41,168 nt of DNA from a virus. Below the pieces are notes generated by a model that worked only from the letters and a program-made list of their open reading frames with translations, was not told the DNA's origin and did not search any database. Of this stretch, positions 6,302 through 14,342 are shown one piece after another. Every line of letters starts with the position of its first letter. Position 1 is the stretch's first letter. Made by a program: the position numbers and the translations under genes. The stretch covers positions 1 through 41,168 of the IMG/VR virus record IMGVR_UViG_3300025853_000208. One strand, given 5' to 3'.

Positions 6302-8719
6302 ATGGTTTATACTAACGTTAATAGTTCCTTTCCAAGCCAGGTGGTACCTGATGCAGAAAAGAATACTTTAGACTACGGATTTCAAGTAGGTAGAGCTATT
6401 GAAAACGAATGGTTTAGAGGTGATCGAGGGTTAGGAGCTGGCGGTCGTTTTGGAAACAACTGGCAAGATTTTCATAGATTAAGATTATACGCTAGAGGCG
6501 AGCAGTCTGTAGCTAAATATAAAGATGAATTATCTATTAATGGTGACTTGTCTTATTTAAATTTAGACTGGAAGCCAGTTGCTGTATTATCTAAATTTGT
6601 AGATATTGTTGTAAATGGTATGACAGATAAAGGTTATGAAATTAAATCTTTTGCTACAGATCCATATTCATTAAAACAACGTACAGATTACGCTAGCGGT
6701 ATAATGCGTGATATGAACTCTAAAAAATTATTAAACTCTATAAAAGATAATTTAGGAGTTGATCTTTTTAATACATCAGATCCAAGTAACTTACCAGAAA
6801 GCAAAGAAGAATTAGATTTATATCTTCAATTAAACTATAAACAAAGTATAGAAATAGCTGAAGAAGAAGCTATATCAACTGTTTTAGATTATAATAGATA
6901 TGAGGAAATAAAAAAGAGATTAGCATATGATTTAACTGTACTTGGTATATCATGTGTAAAAACTAATTTTAATTTAGCAAATGGAGTTACAGTAGAGTAT
7001 GTAGACCCTGCTAATTTAGTGTATTCTTACACAGAAGATCCTAACTTTGAAGATATTTATTATGTTGGTGAAGTAAAAAGTGTAAGCTTAGAAGAAGTTA
7101 AAAAGCAGTTTCCTTATTTAACAGATGCTGAACTAGAAGAAATACAAAAATACCCAGGTGATTCTAATTATACCAGAAACTATTATGGTCAAGATGACAC
7201 CTATAATAATGTACAAGTTTTATATTTTGAATACAAAACCTATAATAATCAAGTATTTAAAATAAAAGAAACAGATCAAGGTCTGTTAAAAGCTTTAGAG
7301 AAACCAGGTGATTTTAATCCACCTGTAAACGATAATTTTCAAAGAGTACATAGAGCTATTGAAGTTTTATACAGTGGCGCTAAAATACTAGGTCAAGAAA
7401 AAATGTTAAAGTGGGAGCTAGCTGAAAACATGACAAGACCTTATAGCAACCAGACTAAAGTAGAAATGAACTACGTAATATCTGCACCGCGCATGTACAA
7501 AGGTCGTATTGAAAGTTTGGTAAGTAAGTGTATTGGTTTTGCAGACATGATACAAATCACACACTTAAAGATACAACAAGTATTAGCTCGTATGGTGCCA
7601 GATGGTGTGTTTGTAGATGTAGATGGTTTAGCTGAAGTGGATTTAGGTAATGGAACTACATACAATCCACAAGAAGCATTAAACATGTATTTTCAAACTG
7701 GTAGTATAGTTGGTAGATCTAAGACTGTAGATGGTGATATGAATCCAGGTAAAGTGCCTATTCAAGAATTACAATCATCTTCTGGTATAAATAAAATACA
7801 AGCTTTAACTAATACGTATCAATATTATTTACAAATGATACGCGATGTGACCGGGCTAAATGAAGCTAGAGATGGTAGTCAACCAGCTAAAGACTCGTTA
7901 GTAGGTTTACAAAAACTAGCTGCAGCTGCATCAAATACAGCTACAAAGCATATACTACAGTCTCTTATGTATTTGACTGTTAGATCTTGTGAAAATATTA
8001 GCTTAAGAATAAATGATATGTTAAATTATCCTTTAACTAAAGCTGCTTTATTAAACTCTATAAACTCATTTAATGTAGCTACTTTAAATGAAATACAAGA
8101 TTTAAGTATGCATGAGTTTGGTATATTTTTAGAGTTAGAGCCAGAAGAAGAACAAAAACAAGTATTAGAAAAAAATATTCAAATAGCTTTACAAGCTGGT
8201 CAAATAGGTTTAGAAGACGCTATTGATATTAGACAAATAACAAATATAAAACTTGCTAATCAATATCTTAAGCTAAGTCAAAAAAGAAAAAGAGAAAGAG
8301 ATCAGCAAGCGCAACAAGCTAATATACAAGCTCAAGCTCAAGCTAATGCTCAATCAGCTGAGCAAGCTGCTTTAGCTGAATTACAAAAGCAACAAGCTTT
8401 AACTCAAGAAAAAGTAAATTTAGAGCAAGCTAAATCTCAGTTTGAAATACAGCGTATGCAAACAGAAGCTTCAATTAAAAAACAATTGATGGCTGAAGAG
8501 TTTAACTATAACATACAACTTGCACAAGCTAAAGCTGGCGTAGAAAAAGAAAAAGAAAAAGAAATTGAAGATCGTAAAGATGAGCGTGCTAGAATTATAG
8601 GTACGCAACAATCTGAAATGATATCGCAAAGACAAAATGATGAATTACCAAAAAACTTTGAATCAGCTGGTAATGATGCGCTTGGAGGATTTGGACTAGA
8701 GCAGTTTGAACCTCGTTAA
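6302..8719 (+). CDS. Portal protein, 805 aa
   Basis: The dodecameric ring at the capsid vertex through which DNA passes. The call rests on position directly after the large terminase, on length, and on its layout: an alpha/beta N-terminal core (NWQDFHRLRLYARGEQSV, then NLDWKPVAVLSKFVDIVVNG), a central stem/clip region (YNRYEEIKKRLAYDLTVLG, CVKTNFN), and a helical wing (RDVTGLNEARDGSQP, where RDVTG(L/I)N is a frequent portal signature). Residues from about 660 form a long Gln/Ala-rich coiled coil (QAQQANIQAQAQANAQ) ending in a charged tail, probably the barrel inside the head. Environmental and crAss-like podoviruses carry portals of this kind. Confidence 0.85.
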   Translation: MVYTNVNSSFPSQVVPDAEKNTLDYGFQVGRAIENEWFRGDRGLGAGGRFGNNWQDFHRLRLYARGEQSVAKYKDELSINGDLSYLNLDWKPVAVLSKFVDIVVNGMTDKGYEIKSFATDPYSLKQRTDYASGIMRDMNSKKLLNSIKDNLGVDLFNTSDPSNLPESKEELDLYLQLNYKQSIEIAEEEAISTVLDYNRYEEIKKRLAYDLTVLGISCVKTNFNLANGVTVEYVDPANLVYSYTEDPNFEDIYYVGEVKSVSLEEVKKQFPYLTDAELEEIQKYPGDSNYTRNYYGQDDTYNNVQVLYFEYKTYNNQVFKIKETDQGLLKALEKPGDFNPPVNDNFQRVHRAIEVLYSGAKILGQEKMLKWELAENMTRPYSNQTKVEMNYVISAPRMYKGRIESLVSKCIGFADMIQITHLKIQQVLARMVPDGVFVDVDGLAEVDLGNGTTYNPQEALNMYFQTGSIVGRSKTVDGDMNPGKVPIQELQSSSGINKIQALTNTYQYYLQMIRDVTGLNEARDGSQPAKDSLVGLQKLAAAASNTATKHILQSLMYLTVRSCENISLRINDMLNYPLTKAALLNSINSFNVATLNEIQDLSMHEFGIFLELEPEEEQKQVLEKNIQIALQAGQIGLEDAIDIRQITNIKLANQYLKLSQKRKRERDQQAQQANIQAQAQANAQSAEQAALAELQKQQALTQEKVNLEQAKSQFEIQRMQTEASIKKQLMAEEFNYNIQLAQAKAGVEKEKEKEIEDRKDERARIIGTQQSEMISQRQNDELPKNFESAGNDALGGFGLEQFEPR

Positions 8720-8723
8720 AAAA

Positions 8724-8754
8724 CTTTTAATTATTTAATTATATTATATTATGG
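8724..8754 (+). promoter_or_regulatory. Leader repeat, copy 1, before the scaffold gene
   Basis: The 31-base stretch C-TTTTAATTATTTAATT-A-TATTATAT-T-ATGGCA is repeated at 11473-11503 with only two differences, each time ending on the start codon. It fills the whole gap after the portal gene. An AT-rich promoter or translation-initiation leader for late structural genes is the likely role. It is not a match to a promoter consensus that I can name. Confidence 0.55.
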
Positions 8755-9980
8755 CAGAAGAAAATGCAACCCAAGAGGTTAAAAATGAAGGCGAGTTTTC
8801 TTTAAAAGGTAAGAAAACTAAACCTAAAAACTTAGGTAAAACCACAACAGAACCTGTTAAAGTAGATTTATCTAAACTTGAGAAAAAAGAAACTCAAGAT
8901 CAAAATGTAGTTAAAATAGATTTAACAGAAAAAAAAGAACAAGATGCCGTTCAAGCACAAGAGACAAATGATAGCGATGTTATTGTCGAAGAACCAAAAG
9001 ACAGTAGCGACAGCGAAGGAGTGGTTGAAGAAATACGGACCACCGAAGAAAAAGTAGAATCTCCTTTAACTTTGATCGAAGAAAATCCGGTTGAAACAAA
9101 GGTAGAAGAGCAAAAACAAGTTGTTGAAGAAACAAAAGAAGTTCAGCAGCCAGCAAAACAACTACCTGAAAATATTGAAAAGCTAGTTTCATTTATGGAA
9201 GAAACTGGTGGTACAGTCGAAGATTATGTTCGATTAAATGCAGATTACTCCAATGTAGATAACAATACATTGATTAGAGAATATTATAAACAAACTCGTC
9301 CGCACTTAGATTATGAAGATATAAATCTATTATTAGAAGATTATTCATATGACGAAGAGCTAGACGAAGAAAAAGATATACGCAAAAAGAAAATAGCGTA
9401 TAAAGAAGAAGTTGGAAAAGCCAAAAACTTTTTAGAGGGATTGAAAGATAAATATTACGATGAGATCAAGTTGAGACCAGGCGTAAATCAAGACCAACAA
9501 AAAGCTATGGATTTTTTCAATAGATATAACGAAGAGCAGAAAAGTGTAAAGCAAATGCATGAAGATTTTGTTAGTCGTACTAAAAGTTTTTTAACTGATG
9601 ATTTCAAAGGTTTTGATTTCAATGTTGGAGACAAAAAATTTAGATACGGAGTTAAAAATCCACCGCAGATAGCTAATGATCAAGCTGATATTACTAATTT
9701 TATTGGGACGTTCCTAGATAAAGAAAATAAAATATCAGATCTTTCAGGTTATCATAAAGCTTTATATGCCGCTAGAAATGCTGATACTATTGCTAGTCAT
9801 TTTTATGAACAAGGAAAAGCTGATGCTGTTAAAGATGTTATGGCTAAATCGAAAAACATATCGACAGATGCTAGACCTACAGTTTCAGGTGATGTTTACG
9901 TAAAAGGATTTAAAGTAAAAGCTGTTAGTGGCGCTGATTCTTCAAGGCTTAAAATAAAAACAAAAAGATTTAATAAATAA
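8751..9980 (+). CDS. Probable head scaffolding protein, 409 aa
   Basis: Located between portal and major capsid protein, the standard place for the scaffold. The first 140 residues are disordered-looking and dominated by Glu, Lys, Thr and Val (EEKVESPLTLIEE, VEEQKQVVEETKEVQ). A helical charged middle follows (ENIEKLVSFMEETGGTVEDY, RPHLDYEDINLLLEDYS). The C-terminus is basic (SSRLKIKTKRFNK), typical for scaffold contact with the coat. No enzymatic motif, and no protease domain is visible. Scaffolds direct coat assembly and are then lost. It is preceded by a 31-base leader shared with the gene at 11500. Codon use shifts to more C/G-ending codons around 8960-9110. Confidence 0.7.
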   Translation: MAEENATQEVKNEGEFSLKGKKTKPKNLGKTTTEPVKVDLSKLEKKETQDQNVVKIDLTEKKEQDAVQAQETNDSDVIVEEPKDSSDSEGVVEEIRTTEEKVESPLTLIEENPVETKVEEQKQVVEETKEVQQPAKQLPENIEKLVSFMEETGGTVEDYVRLNADYSNVDNNTLIREYYKQTRPHLDYEDINLLLEDYSYDEELDEEKDIRKKKIAYKEEVGKAKNFLEGLKDKYYDEIKLRPGVNQDQQKAMDFFNRYNEEQKSVKQMHEDFVSRTKSFLTDDFKGFDFNVGDKKFRYGVKNPPQIANDQADITNFIGTFLDKENKISDLSGYHKALYAARNADTIASHFYEQGKADAVKDVMAKSKNISTDARPTVSGDVYVKGFKVKAVSGADSSRLKIKTKRFNK

Positions 9981-9991
9981 AAATTTAAAAA

Positions 9992-11434
9992 ATGGCTTTA
10001 ATACCACAATTTGGAAAGATAGTTCCAACTCAAAAGCAAGAAGCTTTACAGTCGAACTATCTACAATGGACAGATGCAGCTGCCGCTGATTTCGTCGATT
10101 TCTCTCAACAGTATCTCCCTGAGATCTATGAGCAAGAAGTAGAGCGATATGGCAACAGAACGCTATCTGGCTTTTTACGTATGGTCGGAGCAGAAATGCC
10201 TATGACTTCTGATCAAGTTATTTGGTCTGAACAAAACCGACTACACATTGCATATGACAACTGTACTACTCCTACTAACTTAACTATCAACGTTAACCCT
10301 ACTGCAGCTGCGGATATTTTCAACGTAATTTCTCCACGAGCTACTGTAGTTGTTATGGATGATTTTGGAGCTGAAGTAAAATGTTTAGTTACAGATTCTA
10401 ACACAGGAACTGGTATCATTACCGTTGCTCCTTATACAGCTGCTAACCTTACTGCTGCTGGTCTTGTTGGAAACGTAAAAGTATTTGTTTACGGTTCTGA
10501 ATTTAGAAAAGGATCAACTACACCTAACTACGACGCTGCTACAAGTACAACTGATGGGCTTGTAAGTGTTGACCCTGTGTTACAACAATATTCTAACCTA
10601 CCTATTATCATTAGAAGCAAGTATACTGTTAACGGTTCTGACACAGCTCAGATCGGTTGGGTAGAAGTTGCTACTGAAGATGGTACTTCTGGATATCTAT
10701 GGTATCTAAAAGCTGAGTCTGAAACAAGACTACGTTTTGAAGATTACTTAGAAATGTCAGTTGTTGAAGGTGAACTTGCTGCTGCTGGTTCAGCTGCGGC
10801 TGGTGTTGCTGGAACTAAAGGTACACAAGGTCTTTTTGCTGCTATTCAAGAGCGTGGAAACGTTCAAACTGGATTTACTGCAGCTACAGGTCTTGGTGAC
10901 TTTGATGATATTCTACGTAACCTAGATACTCAAGGAGCTATTGAAGAAAACATGCTTTTCTTAAACCGTGATACTTCATTGGATTTTGATGATATGCTTT
11001 CTTTGATTTCAACTGGAGCTGAAGGTGGTACTGCTTTTGGATTGTTTGAAAATTCAGAAGATATGGCACTTAATCTTGGTTTCTCAGGATTCCGCAGAGG
11101 TTCTTATGACTTCTACAAAACTGATTGGAAATACTTGAACGACGCTTCAACGCGTGGTGGACAGACTGGACCTGCTTCAATTGAAGGAGTTCTTATTCCT
11201 GCAGGTACTTCAACAGTATATGATCAAATCCTAGGTACGAACATTCGTCGTCCATTCCTTCACGTACGTTACCGAGCTTCTCAAGCTGATGACAGACGTA
11301 TGAAGTCTTGGTTGACTGGTTCTGTTGGCGGAGCATTTACAAGTGATCTTGATGCTATGGAAGTTAACTTCCTATCAGAAAGATGTCTTGTTGTGCAAGG
11401 TGCTAACAACTTTGTTCTATTCCAAGGAGCATAA
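9992..11434 (+). CDS. Major capsid protein, 480 aa
   Basis: Position after the scaffold, length of 480 residues and a balanced, soluble, beta-rich composition identify the coat subunit. The N-terminus (MALIPQFGKIVPTQKQEALQ) is followed by a helical arm (TDAAAADFVDFSQQYLPEIYEQEVERYGN). The centre is strand-rich, with many Thr/Ala/Gly loops, and a late segment, RRPFLHVRYRASQADDRRMKSW, resembles the spine/P-domain end of HK97-type coats. Codon use differs from its neighbours: AAC for Asn and CTT/CTA for Leu are frequent, as expected for the most highly expressed gene. A terminator-like hairpin with a UUCG loop follows nine bases after the stop, which would isolate its message. Confidence 0.85.
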   Translation: MALIPQFGKIVPTQKQEALQSNYLQWTDAAAADFVDFSQQYLPEIYEQEVERYGNRTLSGFLRMVGAEMPMTSDQVIWSEQNRLHIAYDNCTTPTNLTINVNPTAAADIFNVISPRATVVVMDDFGAEVKCLVTDSNTGTGIITVAPYTAANLTAAGLVGNVKVFVYGSEFRKGSTTPNYDAATSTTDGLVSVDPVLQQYSNLPIIIRSKYTVNGSDTAQIGWVEVATEDGTSGYLWYLKAESETRLRFEDYLEMSVVEGELAAAGSAAAGVAGTKGTQGLFAAIQERGNVQTGFTAATGLGDFDDILRNLDTQGAIEENMLFLNRDTSLDFDDMLSLISTGAEGGTAFGLFENSEDMALNLGFSGFRRGSYDFYKTDWKYLNDASTRGGQTGPASIEGVLIPAGTSTVYDQILGTNIRRPFLHVRYRASQADDRRMKSWLTGSVGGAFTSDLDAMEVNFLSERCLVVQGANNFVLFQGA

Positions 11435-11442
11435 TTGTTCAT

Positions 11443-11477
11443 AAGGTTATGGGCGCTTCGGCGCCCTATAGCCTTTT
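11443..11477 (+). terminator. Rho-independent terminator or processing hairpin after the capsid gene
   Basis: AAGGTTATGGGCGC (11443-11456) pairs with GCGCCCTATAGCCTT (11461-11475) around a TTCG loop, with one bulged T. The C(UUCG)G tetraloop is exceptionally stable. The stem is followed by TTTTAATT at 11474-11481. It should end or stabilise the capsid transcript. It is by far the most GC-rich intergenic piece in this half of the window. Confidence 0.8.
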
Positions 11478-11503
11478 AATTATTTAATTTTATTATATCA
11501 TGG
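11473..11503 (+). promoter_or_regulatory. Leader repeat, copy 2, before the 11500 gene
   Basis: Second copy of the leader at 8724-8754 (29 of 31 bases equal), beginning in the U-tract of the terminator and ending on the ATG at 11500. With copy 1 it brackets the scaffold-capsid unit, so a late promoter is plausible. No experimental or consensus support. Confidence 0.55.
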
Positions 11504-12321
11504 CAAAAAAAGAAACAAAAGAGGTGGAAGTTAACGAACCAGAAGTTGTAGTTGCACCACCAAAAAAAGTAAAAATACAAAAGTCAGATTCTTGGGAAAC
11601 TAAGGACAGAACTTATATATTAAGAGGACCTCATACTCCACTTACTTTAACTATTCCAGCAAAACATACCCGCAAACACGCGTTGTTATTTTTTGATGGT
11701 AAAACAAATCAACAAAGAGAACTACGATACGCTACTAACATGAGCAGTCCTTTTGTTGATGAACAAAAAGGGGAGGTAACTTTAGGTCATATAACATTTA
11801 AAGACGGAACGTTAAATGTTCCAAAAGAAAATATAGGTTTACAAAAACTATTATCTTTGTATCACCCTTTAAAAGATAAAAAGTATACAGAGTTTATACC
11901 ACAGCAAATAGCTGAAGATGAATTAAGTGCTTTAGAAATTGAAATTGAAGCATTAAATTTAGCTAAAGATATTGATATTGATCATGCTGAAGCTGTATTA
12001 AGAGTAGAAAAAGGTAATTCAGTAGGTAACATGTCTTCTAAAGAAATTAAAAGAGACTTGCTACTTATGGCTAAAAGAAATCCTGATTTATTTTTAAACT
12101 TAGTTAAAGATGAAAATATTCAATTAAGAAACTTTGGTATTAATGCTTGTGAAAACAGAATTATATATTTATCTGGCGATCAAAGAACATTTCACTGGGG
12201 ATCTAATGATAGAAAATTAATGACAGTTCCTTTTGATGAAAATCCTTACTCAGCACTAGCCGCTTGGTTTAAAACTGACGAAGGTGTAGAAGTTTATAAA
12301 TCTATAGAAAAAAGATTATAA
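11500..12321 (+). CDS. Conserved structural-module protein, 273 aa
   Basis: No family recognised. The N-terminal 25 residues are a charged linker (KKETKEVEVNEPEVVV). A beta-rich segment follows, with SDSWETKDRTYILRGPHTPLT at about residue 30 and ATNMSSPFVDEQ near residue 78. From about residue 120 the protein is helical (AEDELSALEIEIEALNLAK, SSKEIKRDLLLMAKRNPDLF). The end, DENPYSALAAWFKTDEG, is a compact C-terminal motif. Its place between the coat protein and the connector genes, under the same leader as the scaffold, suggests a head decoration, head completion or adaptor protein. It is followed by a stable hairpin at 12334-12366. Confidence 0.7.
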   Translation: MAKKETKEVEVNEPEVVVAPPKKVKIQKSDSWETKDRTYILRGPHTPLTLTIPAKHTRKHALLFFDGKTNQQRELRYATNMSSPFVDEQKGEVTLGHITFKDGTLNVPKENIGLQKLLSLYHPLKDKKYTEFIPQQIAEDELSALEIEIEALNLAKDIDIDHAEAVLRVEKGNSVGNMSSKEIKRDLLLMAKRNPDLFLNLVKDENIQLRNFGINACENRIIYLSGDQRTFHWGSNDRKLMTVPFDENPYSALAAWFKTDEGVEVYKSIEKRL

Positions 12322-12333
12322 ACAAGTGATAAT
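12321..12333 (+). repeat. 13-base repeat, copy 2
   Basis: Second occurrence of AACAAGTGATAAT (first at 1411-1423), here beginning on the last base of a stop codon and followed directly by AGTATA and a hairpin. The shared context of stop codon, repeat and hairpin makes chance less likely, though the element is AT-rich and short. Confidence 0.5.
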
Positions 12334-12366
12334 AGTATAGGGCTCGTTCACTCGGGCCCTTATACT
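12334..12366 (+). promoter_or_regulatory. Stable intergenic hairpin without a U-tract
   Basis: AGTATAGGGCTCG (12334-12346) pairs with CGGGCCCTTATACT (12353-12366), with one bulged base, two G-U type pairs and a six-base loop. The following bases are TAAAAAAAA, so it lacks the U-run of an intrinsic terminator on this strand. An RNA-stability or processing element is more likely. Confidence 0.6.
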
Positions 12367-12380
12367 TAAAAAAAATATAA

Positions 12381-13121
12381 ATGGCAATAAACGTAAATAC
12401 TGTTTACACTACAGTGTTAGCTATACTTAATAAAGAACAGCGTGGTTATTTAACACCTGATGAATTTAATAAGTTAGCAACGCAGGTTCAATTAGATGTT
12501 TTTGAAAATTACTTTGAAGATATGAACCAACAATTACGTGTTCCTCAAACAGATAATGAATACGCCAATAGACAAAAAAATGTAGATAATCTTATATCTA
12601 TATTTAAAACAATAGGCGCCACTACTTATGACGGCGCGGGTGGTTATTTTTTAGCGCCATCAGATGTACATAGAATAGGTACAGTTATATATAAAAGCGA
12701 AAAAGAGTTACAGCGATTAGATCGAAATGATTTTCTACATGTAAACTTATCTCCACTAACTAAACCCACAGAGCAATTTCCTGTTTATCTTTATGAGCAA
12801 GCGACCCAAGGTACTGGCGGAGCTGACACTGGTCAACCTCATATATATGTATATCCTACATCTATAAATAATGCTAACGATATAACAGTTTCTTATATTA
12901 GAAAACCAGCAGACGTAGTCTGGGGTTTTAGTGTTAATCCTACTTTGAACAATTATGTTTATAATGCAGCTTCTTCTGTTCAATTTGAATTAGATAATAC
13001 AGAGCAAGTTGAGGTTATTATAAGAATACTAGCATACGCTGGAGTAATTATAAGAGACCCACAAATTGTACAAGTGGCTCAACAAGCTATTCAAGCTGAA
13101 GAAGTAAATTCAAAAAGTTAA
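12381..13121 (+). CDS. Head-tail connector (ring) protein candidate, 246 aa
   Basis: Placed right after the head genes and before the tail genes. The N-terminal helical region (VYTTVLAILNKEQRGYLTPDEFNKLATQVQLDVFENYFEDMN) is followed by a beta-rich half (GGYFLAPSDVHRIGTVIYK, HIYVYPTSINNANDITVSYI, RKPADVVWGF) and a final helix (VEVIIRILAYAGVIIRDPQIVQVAQQAIQ). This helix-strand-helix plan is that of portal adaptors such as tail tubular protein A, and proteins of this look are conserved in marine and crAss-like podoviruses. No motif gives proof. Three bases separate it from the next connector candidate. Confidence 0.6.
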   Translation: MAINVNTVYTTVLAILNKEQRGYLTPDEFNKLATQVQLDVFENYFEDMNQQLRVPQTDNEYANRQKNVDNLISIFKTIGATTYDGAGGYFLAPSDVHRIGTVIYKSEKELQRLDRNDFLHVNLSPLTKPTEQFPVYLYEQATQGTGGADTGQPHIYVYPTSINNANDITVSYIRKPADVVWGFSVNPTLNNYVYNAASSVQFELDNTEQVEVIIRILAYAGVIIRDPQIVQVAQQAIQAEEVNSKS

Positions 13122-13124
13122 TAA

Positions 13125-14336
13125 ATGTCATTACTAACAGAAAACAATCGGCAATATTACGAAGGCGCGCAAGGCTTTAGAGGTAATGGAGTTTTAGTAG
13201 ATTTTACAACTACGTTTAACACCGATTTAATATTTGGTTCAGCATCACCATCTGATGTAGATTATCAAAAAAATAATTTTAAACTATACACTAGCACGAC
13301 TGGCGTTCCAGGTAGTTGGTCCGAAACTACAACTGGATATTCTGTTAGTGGTAATGTAATTACATTTACAGCTCCACCAGCAACTGGATTATATATTGTT
13401 GTGCAACTTAAAAAGCTAGATGGTGGCAACTATGGTAGCACTACAGCTGACAAAGCTTATGGTGATACTGTTGAAAAAAATTATGGTTCATATGCCTACA
13501 CAAAACTAGAAGATATTGTAAATAACTTTTTGTTAGCTTACGTAGGACCTGGTAAACTTATACAAGACGTTAAAAGAACAGATGTTATATTTCATGCTAA
13601 ACGTGCTATGCAAGAGTTTAGTTATGATACACTTAAAAGTATAAACTCTCAAGAGTTAACTATACCACATAGCTTGAGTGTAGTTTTACCTCAAGACTTT
13701 GTAAACTATGTTAACCTATATTGGGTTGATAATCAAGGCGCTCAGCATATAATTATGCCGGCTAACAACTTAACTAGTAATCCGTCTGAGTTACCTTTAC
13801 AAGGATCTAATGGAGTTCCGGTTCAAGATAACTTTAACGAAAACATAGATACTACTTCTATTATAGAAGAAAGATGGAGAACTAATTTTCTTAAAAATGA
13901 AGATCAAGATATATTAGATAGTTCTGTATATGGTTGGGAGTATTATTATGGTTGGCCTGAGTTTGGTTATGGTCAATTATATGGTCTTGATCCTCAATAC
14001 TCTAATGCTAACGGTTATTTTACAATAAATAATAGAGAGGGAAAAATATCTTTTTCATCTAACTTAGTAGATAAAATTATTATATTTGAATATATATCTG
14101 ATGGCTTATCTACAGATGTAGAAACAAGAGTTCCTAAGCTAGCCGAAGAAGCTATGTACGCTTATATTAGTCACGCTGTAATTGCCACTAGAATAAATCA
14201 ACCTGAATATTTAGTTCAAAGATTAAAGCGAGAAGCTAGCGCTAAACTTAGAAATGCTAAAATACGTTTATCAAATATAAAATTAAACGAAATAGTTCAA
14301 GTTATGCGTGGTAAATCTAAATGGATAAAACACTAA
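13125..14336 (+). CDS. Ring/tail adaptor protein with N-terminal beta domain, 403 aa
   Basis: The core, from about residue 115, reads YAYTKLEDIVNNFLLAYVG, then RTDVIFHAKRAMQEFSYDT, then VVLPQDFVNYVNLYWVD, a pattern I recognise from ring or adaptor structural proteins of crAss-like and related marine phages. The C-terminus is helical and basic (REASAKLRNAKIRLSNIKLNEIVQ). The first 110 residues look like a separate beta-sandwich (VLVDFTTTFNTD, YSVSGNVITFTAPPATGLYI), resembling the strand pattern at the N-terminus of T7-type tail fibres. That would be an addition to the core, perhaps binding fibres or host surface. Seven bases before the big tail gene. Confidence 0.65.
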   Translation: MSLLTENNRQYYEGAQGFRGNGVLVDFTTTFNTDLIFGSASPSDVDYQKNNFKLYTSTTGVPGSWSETTTGYSVSGNVITFTAPPATGLYIVVQLKKLDGGNYGSTTADKAYGDTVEKNYGSYAYTKLEDIVNNFLLAYVGPGKLIQDVKRTDVIFHAKRAMQEFSYDTLKSINSQELTIPHSLSVVLPQDFVNYVNLYWVDNQGAQHIIMPANNLTSNPSELPLQGSNGVPVQDNFNENIDTTSIIEERWRTNFLKNEDQDILDSSVYGWEYYYGWPEFGYGQLYGLDPQYSNANGYFTINNREGKISFSSNLVDKIIIFEYISDGLSTDVETRVPKLAEEAMYAYISHAVIATRINQPEYLVQRLKREASAKLRNAKIRLSNIKLNEIVQVMRGKSKWIKH

Positions 14337-14342
14337 AATTAA

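Noticed and set aside
8320-8380. Short tandem repeat CAAGCT in the portal gene
   Set aside because: Explained by a coding Gln-Ala-rich coiled coil; the repeat keeps the frame and has no sign of a separate DNA function.
12334-12366. Intrinsic terminator on the + strand
   Set aside because: The hairpin is stable but is followed by an A-run, not a U-run, so it was listed as a structural element.
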